A DNA stretch of 64,000 nt from Micromussa lordhowensis (Eukaryota > Cnidaria > Anthozoa > Scleractinia > Lobophylliidae). The stretch is from the NCBI GenBank assembly GCA_964020085.1, contig OZ026596.1:41631243-41695242 (forward strand), in the 5' to 3' direction. Numbering within the stretch: the stretch's first letter is position 1; each line of letters starts with the position of its first letter. The notes beneath the pieces were generated by a model that saw nothing but the letters and a program-made list of their open reading frames with translations, was not told the origin of the DNA and made no database searches. The position numbers were made by a program, and so were the translations under genes. Below are positions 52,862 to 63,650 of this stretch, one piece after another.

Positions 52862-53702
52862 AATAGGGGATGAAAGGTATTCAAAAATAATTATGATTAA
52901 TTTTATGACATTAGCTGCAGTACTAATGTTTCTGGGGTTTGGATGTCAGGTACATTAATTATATTTTCCATGCTCATCATTTGTGTGCCTTGTTACCATG
53001 TGATTGACTGGTCGATCTTCATTGACCAACAGCAGACACATTAAGTATTGTGCTGGCTAACTTCTTGCATATGTCCAGTTCTAAGAAATGCAAGCTTTTA
53101 ACATAGTTTGTTACCTCAATAATTAAGTGGCCAACTTTTTAAGAGGAAGGTTGTATAATGTAATCAAAGCTGAATGTAAAGCCTACTTCTAAGTTCTGCT
53201 AAAGATCAGTTAGTTGCAATCTAACAGATACTGCAATGTAATAAGTTGATGGTCTTTCCTCTGCTTTTGTTTCTTCAAGTGCAATCGAAGTATGGAGTTG
53301 GAGTTGGGCAGACAAACCTGCTTGTAATGGTCCCTTCACACATACCCCAATGTGTCGAGATTTTCAATTTTAGAACTCTGATATTGGTTTATTTAGTAAA
53401 AATTGAAACTATTCTACCTTTTTATATGTTGAATGATTTTTGGAACCCTTGGATCATGTTTGGCAATTGTTGTGGTGACCAGAAAAACATTGAATATTGC
53501 CCAGTTTTAGCCGGGAAATATTCAGTTGCGTTATGTGTTCAGACAAATCCAGTGCAAGCGAACATATTTTATGGCTTACAACAAATCTACTAATAGCTTC
53601 AACATTAAGCAACAGGTGTGATAAACCTTTTTTTCATACATTAAATAAGTACATGTATATTGGATTATTTAGTATGAAAATAACAGAGACACTTTTTTCT
53701 AG
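52862..53702. other. Non-coding stretch
   Basis: AT-rich; no supported exon or repeat. The open frame at 53246-53593 is AT-rich and not recognised. Confidence 0.5.
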
Positions 53703-53781
53703 TAAGTAACCTTGATGAAAGGAAATTGTGTGAGGCATTGGGACAAGCAGTTGTGCAACGCCAGGAGCTAAAAGATAAAAG
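53703..53781 (+). CDS. Small candidate exon, unknown protein
   Basis: Between acceptor TTTTTTCTAG and donor AAG/GTATAT the frame reads NLDERKLCEALGQAVVQRQE LKDKR. Composition is coding-like, but it is short and isolated. It may belong to a decayed gene on the plus strand. Confidence 0.35.
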
Positions 53782-54593
53782 GTATATTATTATTTATAAC
53801 TGAATCAACTTAAAGTGTGTTATGCATCTGAGGTCCAGTGGGCATGGCCTGACTAACACTAGATTTGACTTGAAAATGTTTGGTATTTTTGAAGACGTGA
53901 CCACAACCGGAGGTTATTTTGTCGTAATGCAACGAGAGATCACAACTACAGGTTAATTTCTCGTAACTCAGTGCAAAACCAACTGCAATTCTTAAAATTC
54001 CAAATGTGTCATCAATTGGGGAGTTAGACTGTTAACAAAGGTCTAATACAGAAAAAAATCAGTGCTGAAGTATATACACTCAAAAAGGCTTGTTTAGAGG
54101 GATAGGGAAAGTACAAGCTAGGAAGGTGCAAGACTCATTGGTAAAAGCATCAAGCTTTATTTGTTTTATTTATAAAATAGTAATAAATCCCGATCTTGTG
54201 ACTTTCTTGTCCTCTTTGCTAATATTTTGGAGGAGGGCGGGGGGGGGGGGGGGGGGGAGGATTATAATAGGATACATATAAAAGAAAATGACAAGAATAT
54301 AAGAACCTAAAAGGAAAGCTGACTTATGTCGTATTGCTGTTTGGTTAGAACAGTCTCATAACCTGGCAAATTGTACAATAAATGAATGCAATGAGAAAGT
54401 ACCTCTAGGATGTTTGTTAAACGCCTGGTTTCTTGTAATAGAGGTCTTTGGGAGTTTTCACAGAACTTACTACAGGGATGAGGCTCTCCGTATCACATAC
54501 CGGTATCCCATACATAATATTTTAGTCTTATTCTGAGTGTGGTGATTTTTGCTATTTCGATATCACAGTGATTGTGATTTTCATCTAGGGCCA
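53782..54593. other. Non-coding stretch with an 18-bp G run
   Basis: No gene seen. A homopolymer of 18 G at 54240-54257 is likely to be length-variable and hard to sequence. Confidence 0.6.
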
Positions 54594-54812
54594 CTAGGGA
54601 GAATTGTGCCCTTCATCAGTGGAATGTTCGTTATGAGTTGCGCCACGATTCCAGGTGTTGAATTTAAAATTTGAAAGTTGCGAGTCTGTAATAGATACGT
54701 GATCCTTTGGCCCCAGAAGATCGGATTCGCTGGAAATGTGGCCACAAGTACGGCAACATGGGTGTTGACATGGATAAGTACCTGCGTGTGTTGCAGCCTG
54801 CTTCTCTGCCAT
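54594..54812 (-). pseudogene. Penelope-like Cys-rich connector
   Basis: THAGTYPCQHPCCRTCGHIS shows the C-x3-C-x2-C pattern of the linker between RT and GIY-YIG in animal PLEs. The GIY-YIG motif is not found, so the element ends prematurely. Confidence 0.7.
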
Positions 54813-54827
54813 GTGAACTAGTGATGT

Positions 54828-55637
54828 TCACAAGTTGTTATCACATCGAAACGCAACCATTGGTGGTTGAGGAAAGATGAAGCTGGTTGCTGGGTCGTCT
54901 GCAATCACTTTGAAATTGTCAAGCAGGATTTGTTGTACTCGACTGTTCAAAGGATGGTATGTTAGTATCAGAGGAATCCTGTTCATCTTTTCCTTCGTTG
55001 AATTGCTTTTGGTAAGGGCGTCACTTTGAGACAGTTGTTTCATTTTCTCGAGGTCATGTTTCAAAGTTTGTGCACTGTAGCCGCATCTCTCAAAAAAAGA
55101 GGCCATCTCTTGGGCTTTGTTTAGAAAGTCGGCCTGGTCAGAACAGATGCGTCGAAGGCGTAGAAGCTGGCTGTATGGGAGACTCTGTTTGCAGTGGCGG
55201 GGATGTGATGAATCATAGTGGAGATAGCTGTGTGTATCAGTGGATTTGTAGTGAATGGAAGTGCGGATGTGATCGCCAGAAATGCGCAGATTGATATCCA
55301 GGAAAGGAAGTTCAGTTTCAGAGATTGTATGTGTGAATTGCAGAGCGGGATGAAAATTGGAGACAAAGGCAATGTACTTTTCAAGTTCAATGCGGCTACA
55401 ACATGCAATGCCAACCACATTGTTGATGTATCTCTTGAGTAGCCGAGGTACTGTACCAGTGTACTGTTGACCGATTTGTTCTTCTACATATCCTACAAAA
55501 AGACACGTGTAATTTGGGCCCATTTTGCTGCCCATGGCCACCCCTCCTACGTTGTTGAACGAGAATGCGTTCAGGGTAAGCACCAATTCCGCTAGACGAG
55601 TGCGTGTCATCGTGGGTGGGTCAAGAACGGGGCACAA
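54828..55637 (-). pseudogene. Penelope-like RT, C-terminal part
   Basis: GGVAMGSKMGPNYTCLFVGY, then LLKRYINNVVGIACCSRIEL, with Asn-Asn at the two catalytic Asp positions, ELPFLDINLRISGDHIRTSI, HYKSTDTHSYLHYDSSHPRH and RLRRICSDQADFLNKAQEM are all typical PLE RT segments. The region is open for 269 codons; the changed active site means it would be inactive even if expressed. Confidence 0.85.
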
Positions 55638-56518
55638 CGCTTCAGACCGCTGTTGTGTGGGGTCACGGTGTAAAGGGACTTGATGTCCATTGTATAGAGG
55701 AAGCGTGGGCTGGTGTCATTGTCGTCAAACTGAAAAGTTCTAAAGATCTGAAGCGCATGGTTGGTATCCTTGACGTATGTTTTTAGATTACACACGAGAG
55801 GTGACATGGTAACATGGTAAGGTGACATCTTACCTACCCATGTCTAGGTAAGATGCAATGTTCTCGGTTGGGCAATTACATGCTGAAACAATCAGTCTTC
55901 CAGGGTTGTTCTCCTTGTAGATCTTTGGTAGAAGATAAAAACGTGATGTCCTTGGGGTCTGCAAAAAAAAAGTTCGTTGGCTTGTATCATCTGTTTGACG
56001 GCTGATTTGACCACTTGCTGGTATTCCTTTACAGGGTCGTGGTCAAGACGTTCGTAAAACCTGCCGTCAGATAGTTGTCTGTGTGCTTTGGCATCGTACA
56101 AAGGCCATGACCATACAACAACAACACCGCCCTTATCCGCAGGTTTAGTGATGATGTCATCGCGCTTGGTGAGGTGAAGAAACGCTTGTTTTTCAGAGGG
56201 TGGCAAGTTATTGTGATGCATCCTGGTCTTAAAATCAAGAGCATTAACAGCGCGACGGCAACGGTCCACGTAGTGATCTATCGCTGTGAATCTGCCCTCC
56301 GGTGGTGTCCAGGTCAACTCTTTGTTGTTCAGCTTAGCAAAAGGGTCACAAGTATCAGGTGTGGCTTGGGGCTTACCCACTTCTTTGCTGTGGAAGTGGG
56401 CATGCAAACGGAGGCGACGGTAGAACTTTTCACAATCGGCCTTCACTTGGTATTCATCAGTGCTCTTTTTAACTGGCACAAAGGTGAACCCTTTGCTCAA
56501 TAATTTTCTCTTAAGCAA
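55607..56518 (-). pseudogene. Penelope-like RT, N-terminal part
   Basis: [60 protein letters not shown] and [15 protein letters not shown] form the N-terminal PLE motifs (56518-55892). The next motifs appear in other frames: [20 protein letters not shown] near 55900 and MSPLVCNLKTYVKDTNHALQ with RFLYTMDIKSLYT (55809-55620). At least three frameshifts. Confidence 0.78.
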
Positions 56519-57183
56519 CTAGTAGTTTTTTATTGTTTATTAGTTTTGTTCTATGCACAAACTGGAACTCTGGAACTGTAAAGTGTAGTATTGTTTAGTA
56601 GTGTAACAGAAAACAAAAAATAAAAGAGAAAAGACTGGAACTCGCATTCTTAGAAACTCTTGACTCTTGCTAATAGACAGTGTAGGGTATGAGCTACTAA
56701 GGAACGGTAAAACCTGTACAGTTTTTCAGTGCCATAGCGGTGCAAAGTGTACTGTACACATTAAAAGCACAAAGGTTACTTAATTGTTCAGGTCTAGAAA
56801 AGATGGGAATTGCACCGGTAACACTGTTACAAAATAATTAGCTAAACCTTGGTATAATGAACATTTTACAGTTGTTGTTCTGCAAATTTGTTATAACAAG
56901 GTTTTCTATGTAGTGAACCCTCAATATAATGAACCAATCTCCCTTAGTTTGTTATCTCGAGGTTGCACTGTATGTATGATTGTTTATTTGTTACCATCAC
57001 TTCTGGTGGCCGAAATTCTCAGGAACTCTTTGATTCCTCACTTTTGGTCTTAAAACTTTCAGCATGTAATAGTTTATCATTAAACAATTACAGAAAATTA
57101 ATGTACCTTTTTAATCACTAAATTGTGAGTAAATTATCACAATGTTTGTGGACAGATTTGTTAAATTTGCCACTTATTTGCAG
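56519..57183. other. AT-rich non-coding stretch
   Basis: I see no gene, repeat or regulatory site. Confidence 0.5.
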
Positions 57184-57322
57184 AAATGACGTTAGCTGCT
57201 GCTTTGGAGATTTCAAGCAGGAGGACACTGCCCTTCTTCTGGGATGATGCCTCAGACTTCACTGTTCTTGAAAAATTAGCAGTGTCTGCTTTTAATAATG
57301 TAGTGTATCAGTGGGGTGTATA
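57184..57322 (+). CDS. Candidate exon, P-loop NTPase/primase-associated type protein
   Basis: After the acceptor TTATTTGCAG the frame reads MTLAAALEISSRRTLPFFWD, DASDFTVLEKLAVSAFNN and stops at 57320-57322. The order A-x-L-S-x-P-x-WDD-x-S-x-L-x-LA-x-x-x-N resembles a stretch in multicopy cnidarian and fish proteins with an ATPase/helicase-like domain; the match is from memory and weak. No clear donor follows. Confidence 0.35.
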
Positions 57323-58344
57323 GGTTAATGTAAATATGGTAGTTCATAATAATTCCAAGTAGGGTCTCTCACCATTAACTATGTAAAAACCAACAGATCT
57401 TATTTGCCACTAATTTATTGTAGATGACGGTGTGGGAGAGGTGGCAAGGTGTATTGCTTCATCATAAAGCTCTCACTTCTCCTTTCATTATAAGCAGGGA
57501 ACGTCCTTCCCCCCAAACTCTTCTAGGGCAACAAATTGCAATAATTAAGGCTTTGCAGCAACAACAACACCAACAGCATGCCTAGGTCACAGTGTGTTAT
57601 TCTCAGCTGGGCATTAGCAGGTCCCAACCATTCATGAATTGTGAGTGATGTAAAATTTGTCTGTTGAAGACCAAAGGCAATTGTGTGTGCAAATTCAGAC
57701 AATGGAAGCACTCAAGTGCTTATCATGGGTACACTCTCATTTCACAGTTTCACAGAGCTAATGTAGGTTATTACTTAACCTAATAATAATTATTTATATC
57801 TTCAGCTGAATAACCACGTTCATTAATGGCAGTAGCATTTCACGAATAAACTGTTTACCCTTCGCATCTTCTTTTACATGTAAGTCCAAAAAGAAAACAG
57901 CATCAAGCCAAAAGTCATTATTGCCAAGAACAGTACCAATCATAATGATGAATCCACAGGCTGTCAAAAAGACAGTTAAAAGTGACAAGGAGAAACTTGG
58001 AAGGTATGTGTGACTGCTATGAGACTAAATTAGATACATTAGATTTTTAGGTTTACTATGTTTCTGGATGTATGAGTAGTTGCACGAAATGTCCTTGAAA
58101 GGACATTCAACCTCTGATGTTCCCTGTTATTGTTTACTTTACTCAACATGATTATAAGTGACTTTTAAAGTCTTTCCCAAACTAAGTTAATTATCACAAC
58201 TTTGTGACTTGGATGTCCTTTGGGACATTACCTTCTTTGACTGATAAAGGTTAAAGTATCTATATTTTACAAAAGTGACTGATACGCTAGTTTATGCATT
58301 TTTCTACAGTCTTATGTTATCTGACACTAAAATAGCTCATGTAA
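57323..58344. other. Non-coding stretch
   Basis: No convincing exon; an open segment ending GTCAAAAAGACAGTTAAAAG before a GTATGT donor at 58004 could be a small exon, but I cannot support it further. Confidence 0.4.
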
Positions 58345-58626
58345 AGGTACTGGCAAATGAGGACACATAATTGCAGACACATTGTTGTTCATGGTGTTTC
58401 CTTGCACGTGCAAACTGGGAAACATTTTTTGCGGACACAAAATGTTTCTGAACAAAATCAAAAACATTTTTTGTGTCCCGGGTCTCTGAACAAAATCAAA
58501 TACATTTTTTGTGTCCCGGACACAAAATTTGTGTCAGCAACAAATGTTGCGCGTGCGGGCAAACGGGGAAACATTTGTGTCGGACACAATGTGTCCGCAA
58601 CAATGTCTCCTCGTTTGCTAGTACCT
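58345..58626. mobile_element. 282-bp MITE with AGGTACT ends and TAA duplication
   Basis: Left AGGTACTGGCAAATGAGGA, right on the opposite strand AGGTACTAGCAAACGAGGA, flanked by TAA on both sides (58342-58344 and 58627-58629). The inside repeats AACATTTTTTGTGTCC and GGACACAAA words. A TAA (TWA) duplication points to the PIF/Harbinger group. Confidence 0.8.
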
Positions 58627-58629
58627 TAA

Positions 58630-59373
58630 GTGTACCAATTCCAATTCACCACCATTTCCCAACAAGACCGCCACATTATCACCCATGCGAAAAAGTCACT
58701 CCTTTACCACCAAAAATCACCATGGGTAAAAAAAGACACCGACAGCATGTTCGACGTAACTATGGGTTCGTACGATGGTCCAGAAACCTGCGAGCTCATA
58801 GGAACATACATGTTATCCCTAATCACCGCCAACTTCAAAGACCAAGTTGGACTCTACCGTGACGACGGTTTAGCGGTTTGCAAAGCCACACCAAGAGAGA
58901 TTGAGAAAATCAAACAACAAGTGAGCAATATATTCAAATCGAATGGCCTCAAAATTACGATTGAGGCAAAGAAAAAAACCGTCCACTTCCTAGACGTAAC
59001 CTTCGACCTCACGAGTGGAACCTACAAACCATTCATGAAACCCAACAATAAATTGCTGTATGTCCACTGACAGAGCAACCACCCCCCAGCACTACTTAAG
59101 AATATCCCAGAAAACATCAGCAAGAGACTAACGAGCATCTCATCCAGCGAAGAAGTTTTCGATGAAGCCATCCCCCCATACCAAAAAGCACTGGACGAAA
59201 GCGGATACACCTACAAATTAACACACAACCCAGTCAACCCGCAGCCCACCCAAACACCAACGAGAAACCGCAAGAGAAATCGCCAAAGAAACGTCACATG
59301 GTACAACCTCCCATGGAACTCCAGCGTCAAAACCAACCTAGGAAGGAAGTTCCTCAACATCGTTGACAAATGA
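58630..59373 (+). mobile_element. Second Penelope-like retroelement fragment
   Basis: The frame reads RHIITHAKKSLLYHQKSPWV, MFDVTMGSYDGPETCELIGT, QVGLYRDDGLAVCK (RT active-site motif with intact DD), GLKITIEAKKKTVHFLDVTF, TGA at 59068-59070, then QSNHPPALLKNIPENISKRL and RNVTWYNLPWNSSVKTNLGR, ending at TGA 59371-59373. YRDDG and the WYNxPWSxxVxTNxGxxFL segment belong to a PLE-like RT lineage that I recall as abundant in cnidarians and molluscs. The single internal TGA replaces an expected Arg (HRQSNHPP). Both ends are truncated, and no endonuclease is present. Confidence 0.72.
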
Positions 59374-60678
59374 GGTCAGGGCGTACGGACCGAGAGCCAA
59401 ATATTTTCCCATCCGGCCCGACCTTACTCAGTCAATAAGCATTTTATCATATGACCACTTACTGTTGAAAATTCTGTTCGAGCCTAAATAGGACGCAATT
59501 ACATAAGATCAGACGGCTGCGCGCGCGGAACAATTACATGAAAGTTTCTACAACAAAACTTTGTCATTTATCAGTTACTTCGCGTCGAACAAGAAACTCA
59601 CAATTCATCGATAAACACAATTAACGTTCTCATTTTTGTTCATGCTAAAAAGCCAACAGAAGTTGACATAAAGCTGTCAAAAATATGTCAAGCCATCAAA
59701 AACTTAGCGAGTGACAAAAGGTCGCTTCACGGAAAATGTCGGCGTCATTTCAAGCTATTTGTCGACCTTTTGGATTCTCTAAAACAAGGGACAACCGGGC
59801 AACTGAATATTTATGACACATGTTGGCTCCTGCAAACAGTGCCTGGGTTTGCCGACTTTGCTGGTGTAGTGGAAATTACACGGTTTAACACATGCGAGTT
59901 TTTATATCGTGCGGTAATGAACTTGTATTCGCATTCAGTTTTGTGTCTTCAAATAACACTGACGTAGAAACTAAAGAGCAGTTTATCCTACTGCACAGAA
60001 GGTATGTTTGTGATTATTCAACCAACTTCTCCCAGAAACTCTGAAACTTGAAGAAAACATTTATATCGTACTTTGGTTACTTCTTCAGTTTTCTTTCTTT
60101 TGACCCACGATGAATTCTTTGATGCCTTTGAAGGAAAGAAGTTTTGCCGACTGTCTGCTTATTTAAAAGGTTAATTATTGGACAGTTTATCCAGAAGAGT
60201 TGTTTCCTTGTTGGTTTCTGAGAAAGTTGTGAGCTTCTTCATTTGCAAGAAGTGTTAAATTTCTTTCTTTGCTTTCGGAGAGAGTTGGCGACTGAAGTAG
60301 TTCTGAACGGGACAATTCGCCTGGATAATAAAATTCGCTCTCAGAATGTTCACTTTCATGACTCATTGTGGAGAGAACAAACTTTGGCAGCAACAAAATA
60401 TTGTTTTGTCATTAACACGTATCGATTTTGCCGCACTCGTTTCTAGTAGGGCCGTACACATTTCTAGGAGTTAAGATAAGACATAAGTCACGCTTGTAAA
60501 CCTTATATATAGTTCGTTATTCCTTCCTTTTTTGCACGGAGTACTATCGTAATTTTCGCTCCTTCTGACGTAAAACTCGCAGGTTTCCTTAAAGTTTTCA
60601 CTGCAAGTGCTGTAATAGACGGACTAGTTTGATTTTAATAAACGCGTTGAATCTTGCTTAACCGCCTAGTACTTCACT
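59374..60678. other. Mostly non-coding stretch with one open segment
   Basis: A plus-strand frame open from about 59570 to 59967 reads KKPTEVDIKLSKICQAIKNL, GKCRRHFKLFVDLLDSLKQG and VPGFADFAGVVEITRFNTCE, then stops. Composition is coding-like, but I recognise no family and see no clear splice sites. Nothing else is supported in this interval. Confidence 0.35.
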
Positions 60679-61811
60679 GTGGTTGACCTGGCGAACTCCA
60701 GTTCCTCACGCCACGCGTCTTTGACACTGGGAACGCGACAACAGGAGAGGCATCAAGTCCACTTTGTGAGCATGGCAAACATGCCGGCAACAATAGATGG
60801 CAACACTTACAAGTATATCATGTCAGTAATAGACATCTTCAGTCGGTTTGTGTTTTTGCGTCCGCTCCAAACAAAAGAGTCCGCCGAAGTTGCAGAACAC
60901 CTGTTAGATATCTACAACGAACATGGTCCACCTGAAATTCTCCAGAGCGACCAAGGAACAGAGTTTAAAGGTGTAGTTAAGACCATCTGTGAATCGCTTA
61001 ATGTACGTATAATTAAAAGCGCTGCGTACAGTCCACAGACACAAGGAAAAGATAAACGCTCTCATAGAACTTGGTAGGGGAAAGTGACGTTTGACATTGT
61101 CAATAGTGATGAACTTAATTGGGTGGAGTACCTCCCAGAGTATCAAAAGTTGTATACGAATCTCCACATAGCTCACTCGGATTCTTGACACCATTTGAAG
61201 TGTACTTTGGTCATCATCCAGACAGACTGAAAAACAAATTGTTTCTTGGAGAGAAAAATGAATTTGAAGTTCAAGAAGAAAACTATCAATTCAATCGAAA
61301 GGTTGATGAAATCGCCAAACAGGAAGAGCTGTGCGAATTAGCAGATGAACGATTCGTTATCAGACAGAAAGCCCTGGAGGCCTCCAGTAATGCAGCGAAG
61401 AAAATGGTAAAGAGGGAATTAAAGCGACAACCTCCATCACTGCATTATAAAGGAGAGACTATTTTAGTTCGGATCCCTACCTCGAAAAAAACAGTTAAGG
61501 GTAATAAAAGTTCTTTGAAATCCAGTTGTGAAGGACGGGTCATAGACATAGATCATACAGCCCATAAGTACCAAATTGAATTCAAGGATCCAGATACCCT
61601 CAAGTACAAAACGGCTTGGTTTAAAGTTGACGATGTGACATCTTTAACAAAAGAGGAAGAAAACAAACGGCAACGAATCGCCCAAGAACAGAGTAACTGT
61701 AAGCGAAAGACTTTCGCAGGTGGGCCTGATCATGAAAAAGTGGTGTCAAAAGTCAAACGAACAGAGGCAAAGTTACAAAACCCCAGTCTATTAGATACCA
61801 GTATTGATTAA
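60679..61811 (+). pseudogene. Ginger-like (KRBA2/GIN-type) integrase, catalytic residues lost
   Basis: HQVHFVSMANMPATIDGNTY, KYIMSVIDIFSRFVFLRPLQ, PEILQSDQGTEFKGVVKTIC and SAAYSPQTQGKDKRSHRTW make up a Gypsy/Ginger-type integrase core. The first catalytic Asp (QVDF) is His and the Glu (GKDER) is Lys; only the middle Asp remains. A TAG at about 61075 and a one-base shift near 61150 follow; then ESPHSSLGFLTPFEVYFGHH, a GPF/chromo-like region with KTAWFKVDDVTSL, and the frame runs to TAA 61809-61811. The coupling to an Ulp1 protease just downstream supports a Ginger-type DNA transposon. Confidence 0.75.
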
Positions 61812-62344
61812 ATTTTGTTTGATGAAAAGTTAGATGGAGACACTGTGAACCTGTATTTTCAAGTTTTAAGAGAGAAGCACACATGCAGGATGGAAAATCT
61901 GTGTTTAGGAAGCTCTTACTTCTATCCTTCATTGAAGCGATCAGACGATAACATGGAAAGATACAGAAAATATATCGGAAAAAATCACTGTGGGAGTACG
62001 AAGATGTAATGATACCGGTTCACCTTCCTAAGGAAAAACATTGGGTTCTTGTTGTCATTAGTGTCATAAATCTTTGTATTTACATTTACGACTCGGTCTG
62101 TAGCTCCCCAAGTACGTACAGAAATATATTCGACACTATCAAAAGATGTTCAGCTTCCCTTGTGTCAGAAAGAGCGGCTTCTTCGGAAGTGGAATCATCA
62201 GACTCGGCTACTACAGGATCATCACGTTCATTTTCATCACGAACAGTGAACCACCTATCGGGGCTACTGAATCGTATAAGGAATCATGGTAGCAACAGCT
62301 CAAATAAAAAACGCAAATTGTCAAGGAACACAGAATACAGGTAA
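61812..62344 (+). pseudogene. Ulp1-like cysteine protease domain of the Ginger-like element
   Basis: In the same frame as the integrase, after one TAA, LFDEKLDGDTVNLYFQVLRE and SSYFYPSLKR open a Ulp1 (C48) domain. At a run of six A (61979-61984) the frame shifts and continues as WEYEDVMIPVHLPKEKHWVL and VVISVINLCIYIYDS, with the catalytic His and Asp. The Gln/Cys part that should follow is absent: the frame becomes Ser-rich (SERAASSEVESSDSATTGSS) and basic (NKKRKLSRN) up to a donor at 62341. Ginger elements with Ulp1 domains are known. This copy lacks the nucleophile. Confidence 0.72.
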
Positions 62345-62625
62345 GGTGGTCTCATTATGACAAAAGGAAGAAAAAATTTAGTACTGTTCAGCAAAAGAAC
62401 GGTGGATTGAACTTGATAGATAACGGTAGATTCGCCTACACGGTCTGAGTTGATTCGCCTACATTGAAGTCGATTCACCTAAAGTGTCTGAGAAGACGAT
62501 TTAGATGAAGCTTTAAACAACTAGTAAATTTACTCTAAAATAATTATATTAATTATTCTTGGTTTCTGTGCATGATAGTTGACTCTGAAAGATGCATGAT
62601 GAAATGTTTGTTGTTCAACATTTTT
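62345..62625. other. Intron-like spacer
   Basis: No exon; a GATTCGCCTACA word repeats three times near 62430-62475. Confidence 0.5.
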
Positions 62626-62822
62626 GTTGCAGTGACGATGGTGATGTGCATATTACAGATTTTGATGCAGCAGGAGCCTCTTCTTTTTGTATAAATTACA
62701 CCATATATGAGGTCAAGAATGACTCGGTCATTATGAAAGAAGATGCTGATAAATATAGTACTGCAGATGAGTCTGACAATCAATCAAGTTCTTCCAGTGA
62801 TTCAGATGAAATGACTTGGAGG
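62626..62822 (+). CDS. Acidic exon of a transposase-like gene
   Basis: Acceptor TTTTGTTGCAG, donor AGG/GTAATT. The frame reads DDGDVHITDFDAAGASSFCI, NYTIYEVKNDSVIMKEDADK and DNQSSSSSDSDEMTW, the acidic lead that I recall in front of the Cys-rich and DDE parts of a multicopy cnidarian/fish family. It is joined to 63047 by position and theme only. Confidence 0.5.
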
Positions 62823-63046
62823 TAATTGTTTTTTTTATTTGGCGACAGTTACATAGATCTGGTCACCTTTCATTGATAGTCAACACTATGGGGAACCATG
62901 TGCATACCCACAGCAATGCCAACTACCAACACAGCAAGAGCAACAGCAACCAAGCTATCCCAAACTAAGTAGGTTGGAGGAGCAGGCTTCTCTCACTGAA
63001 GAACTTGCTTAACTAAGCCAGAAACCAAAGTTAATATGTTCTTTAG

Positions 63047-63650
63047 ATTTACTCCTTTAAGACTTGTCACCATTCTGGTTGTGGCCATCCTCTCGTACCG
63101 AAACATCATCTTATTGGCCCCACAGTAATTATAAATTGGACATGCCCTCATGGTCATACAGGAAAATGGTCCTCATCTAAAGATTTGAATGTGATGTACG
63201 ACAATAATCTTCAAGTTGCTGCTTCGATTCTCCTCTCTGGAAACAACTTCACTAAAATTTATAGGATGTGCAGTTTCCTTGGTCACTCATTTAGCTCAAA
63301 TTCTACATTCTTTCAAATGCAGTGGCTGTATCTCATCCCCTGTATCAATGTATGGTGGAACTGGCAGAGAGACCAGTTACTTGATGAGTTCAAAAATGTG
63401 GAAGTGATGGTCTGTGGTGATGGCCAGTGTGACTCCCCAGGACACACTGCTAAAAACCTGTGCTATTTCTTAATGGAACTTGTAAGCGACTACATACTGG
63501 AAGTAGAAGTTCGGGATAAATGCCATGTTGGGCTGGCAGCTACAAATATGGAGAGGCAAGCTCTTCAAAATGCCCTTCAAAGACAACGCTCTTCCATAAA
63601 CATTGTGGAAGTTGTCACTGATGCCTCAACATCAATAAAGAAGATGACTG
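63047..63650 (+). CDS. Exon with Cys/His finger and transposase-like (DDE) domain
   Basis: Acceptor TATGTTCTTTAG, donor CTG/GTAAGA at 63651. The exon is open for 201 codons: CHHSGCGHPLVPKHH, CPHGHTGKWSSS (a possible zinc finger), AASILLSGNNFTKIYRMCSF, VEVMVCGDGQCDSPGHTAKN and INIVEVVTDASTSIKKMTG. GDG-x-CDSPG and TD are conserved acid positions in a multicopy family of fish and cnidarians that looks transposase-derived; the superfamily is not assigned. The exon is intact, so it may be an active gene that continues past the window edge. Confidence 0.6.

Larger units (their letters stand above)
54594..56518 (-). mobile_element. Penelope-like retroelement, 5'-truncated and broken
   Basis: Read on the minus strand: a PLE N-terminal domain, an RT in several frames, and the Cys-rich connector that normally precedes the GIY-YIG endonuclease. 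The endonuclease itself is missing, since after TYPCQHPCCRTCGHISSESD and DLLGPKDHVSITDS the sequence no longer fits. The RT active site is YINN in place of YxDD. The left boundary is near 54600; the N-terminal end at 56518 starts within the domain. Confidence 0.8.

Noticed and set aside
52311..52958. 215-codon plus-strand frame opposite the PolB fragment
   Set aside because: The minus strand shows ordered PolB zinc-binding and exonuclease motifs, so the plus-strand frame is a shadow.
54240..54257. G run as a G-quadruplex regulatory site
   Set aside because: A plain homopolymer with no gene nearby; it is more likely a length-variable repeat or assembly artefact.
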